From NCBI GenBank assembly GCA_963703855.1, contig CAVPFW010000017.1, positions 1-64,000 on the forward strand: DNA of 64,000 nucleotides, in the 5' to 3' direction. This document shows positions 49,322 through 57,885 of this stretch, in pieces (position 1 is the stretch's first letter; every line of letters starts with the position of its first letter). Source of the stretch: AP-15 sp963703855. Its GTDB lineage: Bacteria > Pseudomonadota > Alphaproteobacteria > ATCC43930 > CGMCC-115725. A program made the translations under genes and the position numbers. Below the pieces are notes generated by a model, which saw only the letters and a program-made list of their open reading frames with translations, was not told where the DNA came from and did not search any database.

Positions 49322-50635
49322 ATGAGCGCCGTCGTCGATTTCCCGGCCAAGCCCGAGGCGCGGCCTTATCTCGACAGCTTTGGCGGGCGTGCCGACGAGC
49401 CGGACTGGCTTGCGCGCCATCGCCGGCGCAGCCTCGCCCGCTTTGCGGAGCAGGGTTTTCCGAGCCGGCGCGGTGAAGCCTGGCGCTATATCGATCTGCG
49501 TCCCCTCGAACAATCCCCGCTCCCTCCGACAGCCGCAGCCGGTTCGGTATCTCTGGCGCATGTCCGCGAGATCGCTTTCGCCGATGCCGCCCATCGTCTG
49601 GTGCTGGTCGACGGGCGGTTTATGCCGGAGCTTTCCGGCATCGCCGGGCTGCGGGCGGGCATCTGGTTCGGCTCGATGGCGTCGGCGATCGATGCGCGGC
49701 CGGAACTGGTGCGCGAGGCGCTCGAAACACCCGCCCTCGACCGCGACCGGAGCTTTGCGGCGCTCAACGCCGCTTTTTTCACCGACGGGTTCGTCCTTGA
49801 TGTCGCCCCCGGCGTCGTTCTCGACCGGCCGATCGAAATCGTCCATCTCGCCTCGGGCGAGGTTTCGGGTTCGCTGCACACGCGCAGTCTCGTGGCGCTC
49901 GGGGCGCAGAGCCGCGTCCGCCTGATCGAGAGCTTTGCCGGAGAGGGCCGCTATTGGCGCAACGACGTGATCACCCTGCGGCTCGCCGCCGGGGCCGAGC
50001 TCGATCGCGTGGCATTGGTCGAGGAGGCGGCGGACGCTCTCCATTTCGGCGATGTCGGCGCAGTGCTCGGCAGGAATTCGCGGCTCGACAGCTTTGTGCT
50101 GCTGCTCGGCGGCCGCACGATGCGGCATGAGGTGATGGTGCGCAGCGACGGCGAGGGCGCCCGTTGCGGGCTCTATGGCGGGTTTCTGGTGGCGCAGCGG
50201 CAGCAGGCCAACATCGTCACCCTTGTCGATCACCTGGCCGAGCGCGGCCAGACCCGCGAGATCTTCAAAGGGGTTGCGGCCGGGCGGGCGCACGGCGCCT
50301 TTCAGGGACGGATTACGGTTCGCCCGGGCGCACAAAAGGTCGACGCGCACATGCTGAGCCGCAATCTGCTGCTCGGTCGGCGCGCCGCTATCGACACCAA
50401 GCCCGAGCTCGAAATCTTCGCCGACGACGTGAAATGCAGCCATGGCGCCGCGGTCGGCGATCTCGACGAGGCGGCGCTGTTCTATCTGCTCGCCCGCGGC
50501 ATCCCGCGTAACGAGGCGCGGCGGATGCTGATCGAGGCCTTTCTTAGGGAGGCGGTCGAAATCGTCGAGCCCGCGGCGGTGCGCGAGCACCTGTTGTCGC
50601 GGCTCGCCCGCCGCCTGACGGTGCTGGAGGAATAA
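49322..50635 (+). CDS. sufD: Fe-S scaffold subunit SufD
   Basis: SufD pairs with SufB in the scaffold complex. The 437-residue protein starts at ATG 49322 with GGAGGAC upstream. Conserved parts are RGEAWRYIDLRPLEQ near the N-terminus, FQGRITVRPGAQKVDAHMLSRNLLL, and the SufD hallmark ADDVKCSHGAAVGDLDEAALFYL with a conserved His next to Cys. RGIPRNEARRMLIEAFL ends the core. sufS starts three bases after its stop. Confidence 0.96.
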   Translation: MSAVVDFPAKPEARPYLDSFGGRADEPDWLARHRRRSLARFAEQGFPSRRGEAWRYIDLRPLEQSPLPPTAAAGSVSLAHVREIAFADAAHRLVLVDGRFMPELSGIAGLRAGIWFGSMASAIDARPELVREALETPALDRDRSFAALNAAFFTDGFVLDVAPGVVLDRPIEIVHLASGEVSGSLHTRSLVALGAQSRVRLIESFAGEGRYWRNDVITLRLAAGAELDRVALVEEAADALHFGDVGAVLGRNSRLDSFVLLLGGRTMRHEVMVRSDGEGARCGLYGGFLVAQRQQANIVTLVDHLAERGQTREIFKGVAAGRAHGAFQGRITVRPGAQKVDAHMLSRNLLLGRRAAIDTKPELEIFADDVKCSHGAAVGDLDEAALFYLLARGIPRNEARRMLIEAFLREAVEIVEPAAVREHLLSRLARRLTVLEE

Positions 50636-50637
50636 GC

Positions 50638-51901
50638 ATGACGACGGCAAGCCCGAGGAGCCTTGTTCCCGGAAGAGACCGGCTGCCGGGCGGGTTCGAC
50701 CCGCGTCGGCTCAGGCAGGAATTCCCGATCTTCGCCAATAATCCCAATCTGGTCTTCCTCGAATTCGGCGGCAAGCGCACAGAAGCCGGGCGCGGTGATC
50801 GACGGGATCGCCAATTATTATCGTAACGACTACGCCAATGTGCATCGCGGAGTGTACCGCCTGAGCGAGCGCTCGACCGATCTGTTCGAGGAGGCGCGCG
50901 AAAAGACGCGCGCTTTTCTGAATGCGGCAGATCAGCAGGAGATCGTTTACGTCCGCAATACGACAGAGGCGATCAACCTCGTCGCCTTCAGCTGGGGCGG
51001 CGCCTTCGTGCACGCCGGGGACGAGGTGCTGATCACCGATCTGGAGCACCATTCGAACCTGGTGCCGTGGCAGATGTTGTGCGAGCGCGTCGGCGCCCGG
51101 CTGGTGGTGGCGCCGACCGACGCCACCGGCGAGCTTGATCTCGGCCAGTTCGAAGCGCTGCTGTCGACGCGGACCCGGTTGGTCGCGGTTACCCACATTT
51201 CGAACGTCACCGGCGCGCTGTTGCCTGTGGCGCGGATTGTCGAGCTCGCGCATGCGAAGGGAGCCAGGGCGCTGATCGACGGCAGTCAGGCGGCGCCGCG
51301 GTTGCCTGTAGACGTGCAGGCGCTGGGCTGCGACTTCTACGCATTTACCGGTCACAAGGCCTATGGCCCGACCGGGATCGGGGTGCTGTACGCCTGCCGC
51401 GATGCGCTGGCGGCGATGCCGCCGTGGCAGACCGGCGGCGGCATGATCGAGCAGGTGGAATATGCCAAGACCGAGTTTCAAGGCCCGCCGCATCGGTTCG
51501 AGGCGGGCACGCCCGACATAGCCGGCGCGATCGGGCTTGGCCAGGCGATCGACTTCATCGAGGCGCTCGGCCGCGAGAATATCCGCGAGCACGAGGAGGC
51601 GCTGACCGGGTATGCGGTGGGGCGCTTGTCGCGCATTCCCGGCCTGCGGCTGCTCGGCGCCGGCCAGCGCCAGCTCGCAGTAATTTCCTTCAACCTCGAC
51701 GGCGTGCATCCGCACGACGTCGGCACCGTGCTCGACCAGCATCAGGTCGCGGTCCGCGTCGGTCATCATTGCGCGCAGCCGCTGATGGACAAGCTGGGTC
51801 TCGCGGGAACAGTCCGCGCCTCGCTCGGCGTCTACAATGACGAGAGCGACATCGACAGATTGGCGGCGGCGATCGAGACGGCCCAGGAGATGTTCCGGTG
51901 A
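50638..51901 (+). pseudogene. sufS: Cysteine desulfurase SufS, interrupted by a one-base insertion
   Basis: SufS takes sulfur from cysteine for Fe-S assembly. The N-terminal part from ATG 50638 reads FDPRRLRQEFPIFANNPNLVFLE, then the frame is lost. The next frame resumes at SAASAQKPGAVIDGIANYY and continues to 51901 with the PLP Lys in FTGHKAYGPTG and the catalytic-Cys region RVGHHCAQPLM. The sequence around 50759-50766 has one extra base: dropping an A at 50762 or 50763 gives LDSAASAQKP. The span is 1264 bases, one more than 421 codons, a normal length. As an otherwise intact core gene of a complete operon, it may simply carry a sequence error. Confidence 0.88.
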
Positions 51902-52362
51902 TGGATCTGCGCGAGCTTTATCAGGACATCATCCTCGATCACGGGCGCCGTCCGCGCAATTTCCGTCCGATCGACCACCCGACCCATTCGGCGCAGGGCT
52001 ACAACCCGCTGTGCGGCGACCGGGTGACGGTCTATCTGAGCCTCGACGGCGACCAGATCGCCGATGTCGCGTTTCAGGGGCGCGGCTGCGCGATCTCGAC
52101 CGCGGCGGCATCGCTGATGACCGAGGTGCTGAAGGGCAAGACCGTCGCGGAGGCGCGGGAATTGTTCGCGCATTTTCACGCCCGGGTCACCGGCGGCGAG
52201 GACGCGCCGCTGCCCGAGCCTCTGGCCGAGGACATGGAGCGGCTCGAACCCTTGACCGGGGTCAAGGCCTATCCGGCCCGAGTCAAATGCGCGACCTTGT
52301 CCTGGCATGCCCTCGAAGCCGCGCTGAAGGGCGGCGGCAACGCCCCGGTGAAGACGGAGTGA
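51901..52362 (+). CDS. sufU: SufU-type sulfur carrier / scaffold protein
   Basis: SufU takes persulfide sulfur from SufS and passes it to the scaffold. The ATG at 51901 overlaps the sufS stop by one base. This 153-residue protein has the three expected Cys: GYNPLCGDRV, FQGRGCAISTAAASLM and PARVKCATLSWHAL. The 18-residue region HARVTGGEDAPLPEPLAE between Cys2 and Cys3 is the SufU-specific insert. It is distinguished from IscU by that insert and the DHGRRPRNF start. Confidence 0.95.
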   Translation: MDLRELYQDIILDHGRRPRNFRPIDHPTHSAQGYNPLCGDRVTVYLSLDGDQIADVAFQGRGCAISTAAASLMTEVLKGKTVAEARELFAHFHARVTGGEDAPLPEPLAEDMERLEPLTGVKAYPARVKCATLSWHALEAALKGGGNAPVKTE

Positions 52363-52366
52363 GACC

Positions 52367-52759
52367 ATGGATCGCGATCCCTTCGATTTCGGGCCGACCG
52401 AGCCTGCTGTGGAGGCCGGTGCGGAAGTCGAGCGCCCGGAAGGCGGCGAGGACGACCCGGCATTGATGGCCCCGGTGCTCGCGGCGCTGAAGACCGTGCG
52501 AGACCCGGAAATCCCGGTCGACCTCGTCGAGCTCGGCCTGATCTACGAGCTGATCGTCAAAAAGGGCGGCACGGTCTACGTCGAAATGACGTTGACGACG
52601 CCCTCGTGCCCGGTCGCCGGAAACATGCCGGGCGAGGTCGAAGCGGCGGTCCGCACAGTGCCCGGCGTCAACGACGCCCGGGTCAAGCTGGTGTGGACCC
52701 CGACCTGGACCCCCGAACGCATGAGCGAGGAAGCGAAGCTCGAGCTCGGCATGCTGTAG
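52367..52759 (+). CDS. sufT: MIP18/DUF59 family Fe-S maturation protein SufT
   Basis: SufT assists Fe-S maturation at high demand. The 130-residue protein has an acidic N-terminus of about 30 residues, then LKTVRDPEIPVDLVELGLIY, VYVEMTLTTPSCPVAGNMP with the conserved Cys, and VKLVWTPTWTPERMSEEAK. It starts four bases after sufU and ends the suf operon. Confidence 0.93.
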   Translation: MDRDPFDFGPTEPAVEAGAEVERPEGGEDDPALMAPVLAALKTVRDPEIPVDLVELGLIYELIVKKGGTVYVEMTLTTPSCPVAGNMPGEVEAAVRTVPGVNDARVKLVWTPTWTPERMSEEAKLELGML

Positions 52760-52986
52760 CCGCCGCGGCCGAGCGGCTGGCTAACGCTCGATCGACTGAT
52801 CCCAGCTCCCCAATGCGTTGGCGACAAAGCCGCGCGCTCGCTGCGACAGATCGCCGGCCATGAGGCGGGGCTTCCGGCGATGCCCCAGACTGGCGCGGTT
52901 GACAATGCCGGGATCGTCAGGGATTTTCCCGCTGGGCGAGGCGGGACTGGTATGCAGATCCGCGCCGCCGTGCAAAGGGAGCCCCG

Positions 52987-53730
52987 CTGTGCACGCGCGC
53001 CGTGAGCGCGCTGGGGCACTATCTCGAGGAAGAGGGCATCGCGACGGTCGCGATCAGCCTGATCCGGCCGCAGACCGAAAACACCAAGCCGCCGCGCGCG
53101 CTGTGGGTGCCGTTCGAGCTCGGGCGCCCGTTCGGCCCGCCGAGCGACCTGGCGTTTCAGAAGCGCGTGATCCTGGCCGCGCTGCGGATGCTCGAAAGCG
53201 CCGACGGCCCGGTCGTGATCGCGGATTTCCCGGATGACGATCCGCGCGAGCGGGCCGATCCCGGTTGGCGCCCGCCGCTGCGTTCGGCTGCGATAGGCGA
53301 CAGCGGCGCCGCCATCGCCGGGGCGCTCGAAAGCGAGATCGTTCGGCTCGGCGAGGCCTACCGCCGATCGGTCGCCGAACGCGAGCGCACGACCGTGGGC
53401 TTGAGCGGATTATCGATCGGCGAAATCGGCGGCTACATCGCCGCCTGGCTGGCCGGAGAGAACCCGCCGAGCCCGAATGCCGAGATGTCGGCCCCGCTGA
53501 CCCTGCGTTTTGCGGTCGATGATCTGAAGGCGTATTTCCTCGAAGCCGCCCTCGCCAGCCCAGCGCGACCGTCGAGCACCCAGCTCGCCGATTGGCTGTG
53601 GAACGAGACCGCCGCCGGGGCGGCGATCTTTGCGCTGCGCCGGGTCTATCGGGACGCCGCTGACGATCGCCTCAAGCTGATCGCCAGCAATTTTTTGGTC
53701 CCCAATCTGCGCGTGCCGCCCGGCGGCTGA
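52987..53730 (+). CDS. GrdB/PrdB-like reductase family fragment with uncertain start
   Basis: The nearest ordinary start is GTG 53002, giving 242 residues beginning with SALGHYLEEEGIATVAISLIR. The in-frame upstream codons read CTRAV, which I associate with C-terminal parts of the glycine/D-proline reductase B-subunit family. There is AAAGGGAG five bases before a CTG at 52987, which would include that Cys and is the start used here. The body has PPRALWVPFELGRPFGPPSDLAF and a long helical C-terminus. No full N-terminal domain precedes it. An ATG at 52952 after GAGGCGGG leads only into a short frame. The family call is tentative and the function unknown. Confidence 0.5.
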   Translation: MCTRAVSALGHYLEEEGIATVAISLIRPQTENTKPPRALWVPFELGRPFGPPSDLAFQKRVILAALRMLESADGPVVIADFPDDDPRERADPGWRPPLRSAAIGDSGAAIAGALESEIVRLGEAYRRSVAERERTTVGLSGLSIGEIGGYIAAWLAGENPPSPNAEMSAPLTLRFAVDDLKAYFLEAALASPARPSSTQLADWLWNETAAGAAIFALRRVYRDAADDRLKLIASNFLVPNLRVPPGG

Positions 53731-53742
53731 AGCGAACGGCGC

Positions 53743-54885
53743 CTAATCGCCGAGCGCAGTCTGAAGGTCGGCGAGCAGGTCGGCTTGATCTTCGATCCCG
53801 ACCGAGAGGCGCAAAAGGTCGCTCGGGGCGGGGCTGTCGGCACCTTCGATCGAGGCGCGGTGCTCGATCAGGCTTTCGACTCCGCCGAGCGAGGTCGCGC
53901 GCTGCCAGACCTCGACCCGAGCTGCGGCGGCGATCGCCGCTTCGGAGCCGCCCGCGACGCGGATGCTGAGCATGCCGCCGAAGCCGCCCCTCATCTGGCG
54001 CGCCGCGACGGCGTGTCCGGGGTGCATCGGCAATCCGGGATAAAGCACCTCGCGCACCCGAGGATGCGCGGCGAGGGCCTCAGCAATCTGCTGCGCCGAA
54101 CGGCAGGCGTGCTCGACCCGCGGGAAGAGGGTGCGCATGCCGCGCAGCAGCAGATAGGCCTCGAAGCCGCCAAGGATGGCGCCGCCGCTGCTGCGCGCCG
54201 CACAAATGCGCTCCCAGAACGCGTCCTTGCGCGCGGTCGTCAGGCTGCCGGCGATCACGTCGCTGTGGCCGTTCAGGTATTTTGTCGCCGAATGCATGAC
54301 GATATCGGCGCCGAGCGCCAACGGCCGGGTCAGCACCGGCGTCGCGGCAGTGCTGTCGACCGCCAGCAATGCGCCGGCTTCGTGCGCGATCGTGGCGGTA
54401 CCGGCGATATCGGTTACCGACCATAACGGGTTCGCCGGGGTCTCGATCCAAATGAGCCGAGTGTGGCCCGGCCGCACCGCCGCCCGCAGCGCGTCGAGCG
54501 CGGTCGCATCGGCAAAATCGCAGCCCATCCCCCAGATTTCGGCGAAATTCTTCAACCAGCTGCGCAGGCCCCAATACATGACCAGCGGCGCCACGACATG
54601 GGACCCGCGGGGCAGGCTCTGAAAAACCGCCGCGGCCGCCGCCATCCCGGACGAGAACAGCAACGAGTCGGCGCCGCCTTCGAGCGCCGTCAGCAGCGCC
54701 TGCGGCTGGTCGTAGCTCGGATTGTCGGCACGGCCATAGCTGCGCCCGCGCCGGTACTGGTTGTCGGGATCGCGCAGAAAGGTCGTCGCGGTGTGCACCG
54801 GCAGAACAACCGCTCCGGTCGACGGATCGGTCCAGCCGAGCGCCTGCGCGGCGATCGTGGCGGGATGAAGCGATTTGCCGGCCAT
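53743..54885 (-). CDS. Trans-sulfuration family PLP enzyme (cystathionine beta/gamma-lyase or synthase type)
   Basis: This 380-residue enzyme belongs to the Cys/Met metabolism PLP family. It has VLPVHTATTFLRDPD, SYGRADNPSYDQPQ, LLFSSGMAAAAAV, IWIETPANPLWSVTDI, and the PLP Lys202 in VMHSATKYLNGHSDV. SLGGVESLIEHRAS near the end is the substrate-carboxylate region. It cannot be assigned to lyase or synthase from the sequence alone. It is convergent with the GrdB-like gene (12-base gap). Confidence 0.88.
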   Translation of the reverse strand: MAGKSLHPATIAAQALGWTDPSTGAVVLPVHTATTFLRDPDNQYRRGRSYGRADNPSYDQPQALLTALEGGADSLLFSSGMAAAAAVFQSLPRGSHVVAPLVMYWGLRSWLKNFAEIWGMGCDFADATALDALRAAVRPGHTRLIWIETPANPLWSVTDIAGTATIAHEAGALLAVDSTAATPVLTRPLALGADIVMHSATKYLNGHSDVIAGSLTTARKDAFWERICAARSSGGAILGGFEAYLLLRGMRTLFPRVEHACRSAQQIAEALAAHPRVREVLYPGLPMHPGHAVAARQMRGGFGGMLSIRVAGGSEAAIAAAARVEVWQRATSLGGVESLIEHRASIEGADSPAPSDLLRLSVGIEDQADLLADLQTALGD

Positions 54886-55140
54886 CGGAAACCTCCAGCC
54901 TCAGCCGGGCGGGCCACGGCGGGGCGGGCGCGGTCGCGCCTGCGCCGACCTGCCGCGATCCCGGCGCCATCGGGTCGGATATAATGCCGTGATCGCGCCT
55001 CCGCCGAGCAAGCAGAAATCCGCCGCGCCGTGCCCGAGATCCGGGGTTTAAGAAGGCTTAGATCATTTTCCCCAAAATTGATTGGTGGCGGCGCCGGGAG
55101 GCAATAGCTTCCCCGAGCGGGCGCCGAAGGAGTTCCGGCA

Positions 55141-57873
55141 ATGGCGGCATCGGCTAAAGGACAGGGCGGGGCGGCGGCTGGGACAGCCGAGGCAGCGCGC
55201 CTCGAGCAGATCGGCAAGGGCGTGAAGTGGCGGCGCTGGGGGCCTTATCTCAGCGACCGGCAATGGGGCACGGTGCGCGAGGATTACAGCCCCTACGGCA
55301 CTGCCTGGGAGTATTTCCCGCACGACCACGCGCGCAGCCGCGCCTATCGCTGGGGCGAGGACGCGATCGGCGGCTTTGGTGACGAGCAGTTGCTGCTGTG
55401 TCTCGGCCTCGCGCTGTGGAACGGCAAGGACGCGATCCTCAAGGAGCGGCTGTTCGGGCTGACCAACTCGGAAGGCAATCACGGCGAGGACGTGAAGGAG
55501 CTTTATTACTACCTCGACGGCACCCCCACCCATTCCTACATGCGCATGCTCTACAAGTATCCGCAGGCCGCCTTCCCCTACGCGCAACTTGTCGAGGAGA
55601 ACCGGCGGCGCGGCAAGGAAATGCCGGAATTCGAGCTGATCGACACCGGCGTCTTTGCGGACGACCGCTATTTCGATGTCGAGATCGAATATGCCAAGGC
55701 CGATGTCGACGACATCCTGATGCAGGTGACGGTCCACAATCGCGCGCAGGAGGAAGCGTCGCTGCATGTGCTGCCGCAGCTCTGGGCGCGCAACATCTGG
55801 TCGTGGCAGCCGGATGCGATGAAGCCGCGGATACTGACCCGCGGCGGCAACTCGGCTTCGGTCGACCACCCGCTGCTGCCGCCGATGCGCCTTTTCTGCG
55901 AGGGCCGGCCCGAATTGCTGTTTTGCGAAAACGACACAAATGCTCGGCGGCTGTGGGGGACGGAGGCGCCGGGTCAATATTTCAAGGACGGAATTAACGA
56001 TTGTGTGGTCAACGGCGACCGCGAGGCGGTGAACCCGGCCCACCTCGGCACCAAAGTCGCGGCGCATTACCAGATGACCCTGCCGGCCGGCGGCACTACC
56101 CGCCTGCGCCTGCGGCTGGCGCCCGACGACGACGCAGCAGGTTTCGACGATTTCGACCATGTCTTTCGCCGGCGCCGCGCCGAGGCCGATGAGTTCTATG
56201 CCGCCCTGCAACAGGTCATCGCCGATCCGGACGCAAGGCTGGTGCAGCGCCAGGCGCTCGCCGGCATGCTGTGGACAAAGCAGTTTTACTATATCGACAT
56301 TCCGGAATGGCTCGACGGCGACCCGCTCCAGCCCAAACCCCCGGAATCGCGGCTGCACGGACGCAATTCCGATTGGCGCCACCTGAACAACGCCGACATC
56401 ATGTCGGTGCCGGACAAGTGGGAGTTTCCGTGGTACGCGGCCTGGGACCTCGCCTTTCACTGCGTGACCCTGGCGGTGATCGACCCGGAATTCGCCAAGA
56501 ACCAACTCGTGCTGCTGCGGCGCGAATGGTACATGCACCCCAACGGCCAGCTGCCCGCCTATGAGTGGGCCTTTGGCGATGTCAACCCGCCGGTGCATGC
56601 CTGGGCGACGTGGCGGGTTTACGAGATCGACCGCGAGCACCGCGGCGGGCGCGGGGACAAGAATTTTCTCGAGCGCGTCTTCCACAAGCTCCTGGTCAAT
56701 TTTACCTGGTGGGTGAACCGCAAGGACGTCGAGGGGCGGAACATTTTCCAGGGCGGGTTCCTGGGCCTCGATAATATCGGCATTTTCGACCGCAGCGCGC
56801 CATTGCCGACCGGCGGCACGATCAATCAATCGGACGGCACCGCGTGGATGGCGATGTACGCCCTCAACATGATGCGCATCGCGCTCGAGCTGGCGCTCGA
56901 GGACCATGTTTATGAAGACATCGCCACCAAATTCTTTGAGCATTTCCTGTACATCGCCGCGGCGATGACCAATATCGGCGGCCACGGCATCGGATTGTGG
57001 GACGAGGCCGACGAGTTCTACTACGACGTCCTGCACCTGCCCGAAGGTCAGCGGATCCCGTTGCGGCTGCGCTCGATGGTCGGGCTGATCCCGCTGTTCG
57101 CGGTCGAAGTCCTCGACGCCTCGGTGTTTGCGCGGCTTCCCGCCTTCACCGCGCGGCTGCGCTGGTTTCTCGACCACCGGCCGCAGCTTGCCCGGCTGGT
57201 CTCGCGCTGGCACGACCCCAGCGCCGGGGAGCGCCATCTGCTGTCCTTGCTGCGCGGCCATCGGATGAAGCGGCTGTTGAGCCGGATGCTCGACGAGACC
57301 GAATTTCTGTCCGATTGCGGTGTGCGGTCGCTGTCGAAGTTCCACGAAAAGAACCCTTATGTGTTCGAGCATGCCGGCAACCAAATCAGCGTCGAATATT
57401 CCCCCGGCGAATGCGCATCGAACGTGTTCGGCGGCAATTCGAACTGGCGCGGGCCGATCTGGATGCCGGTCAACTTTTTGCTGATCGAGTCTCTGCAACG
57501 GTTTCACAGCTATTACGGCGACGATTTCAAAGTCGAATGCCCGGTCGGGTCGGGCAATCTGCTGGATCTGGGCGAGGTCGCGGCCGAGCTCGCGCAGCGT
57601 CTATGCCGGATTTTTCTGCGTGACGAGGCCGGGCATCGGCCGGTCTTCGGCAATTCGCCGATCCAGCAGGTTGATCCGCATTTCCGCGACCATGTGCTGT
57701 TTCACGAATTTTTTCATGGCGACACCGGCTGCGGCCTCGGCGCCTCGCACCAGACCGGATGGAGCGCGCTGGTGGCGCTGCTGCTGCGCGCCTACCCCAC
57801 CGCCGGGACGGCCGAGACGGCACCGCCCCTACCGGCGGAGGCCGCCCTGCCCGAGCCCGTCGGCGCGCGCTGA
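55141..57873 (+). CDS. GH63-family glycosidase (MGH1-like)
   Basis: This 910-residue enzyme resembles bacterial GH63 glucosidases, (alpha/alpha)6-barrel enzymes acting on alpha-glucosides or mannosylglycerate. GTVREDYSPYGTAWEYFPHDHARSR is the opening typical of the family. WEFPWYAAWDLAFHCVTLAVIDP holds the catalytic Asp region, and the late ECASNVFGGNSNWRGPIWMP is also conserved. AGGAG precedes ATG 55141. A glycogen-debranching enzyme follows after 12 bases, so the two probably degrade a storage alpha-glucan or a compatible-solute glycoside. No secretion signal is seen. Confidence 0.87.
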   Translation: MAASAKGQGGAAAGTAEAARLEQIGKGVKWRRWGPYLSDRQWGTVREDYSPYGTAWEYFPHDHARSRAYRWGEDAIGGFGDEQLLLCLGLALWNGKDAILKERLFGLTNSEGNHGEDVKELYYYLDGTPTHSYMRMLYKYPQAAFPYAQLVEENRRRGKEMPEFELIDTGVFADDRYFDVEIEYAKADVDDILMQVTVHNRAQEEASLHVLPQLWARNIWSWQPDAMKPRILTRGGNSASVDHPLLPPMRLFCEGRPELLFCENDTNARRLWGTEAPGQYFKDGINDCVVNGDREAVNPAHLGTKVAAHYQMTLPAGGTTRLRLRLAPDDDAAGFDDFDHVFRRRRAEADEFYAALQQVIADPDARLVQRQALAGMLWTKQFYYIDIPEWLDGDPLQPKPPESRLHGRNSDWRHLNNADIMSVPDKWEFPWYAAWDLAFHCVTLAVIDPEFAKNQLVLLRREWYMHPNGQLPAYEWAFGDVNPPVHAWATWRVYEIDREHRGGRGDKNFLERVFHKLLVNFTWWVNRKDVEGRNIFQGGFLGLDNIGIFDRSAPLPTGGTINQSDGTAWMAMYALNMMRIALELALEDHVYEDIATKFFEHFLYIAAAMTNIGGHGIGLWDEADEFYYDVLHLPEGQRIPLRLRSMVGLIPLFAVEVLDASVFARLPAFTARLRWFLDHRPQLARLVSRWHDPSAGERHLLSLLRGHRMKRLLSRMLDETEFLSDCGVRSLSKFHEKNPYVFEHAGNQISVEYSPGECASNVFGGNSNWRGPIWMPVNFLLIESLQRFHSYYGDDFKVECPVGSGNLLDLGEVAAELAQRLCRIFLRDEAGHRPVFGNSPIQQVDPHFRDHVLFHEFFHGDTGCGLGASHQTGWSALVALLLRAYPTAGTAETAPPLPAEAALPEPVGAR

Positions 57874-57885
57874 GAGCGGCGCCAC

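Noticed and set aside
52903..53002. Selenocysteine-coding TGA in the GrdB/PrdB-like gene
   Set aside because: The family has selenoproteins, but the conserved position here is TGC (Cys), and the in-frame TGA at 52900 lies upstream of any recognisable sequence.
55063..57507. 814-codon minus-strand open frame
   Set aside because: It is antisense of the GH63 gene and has no domain of its own.
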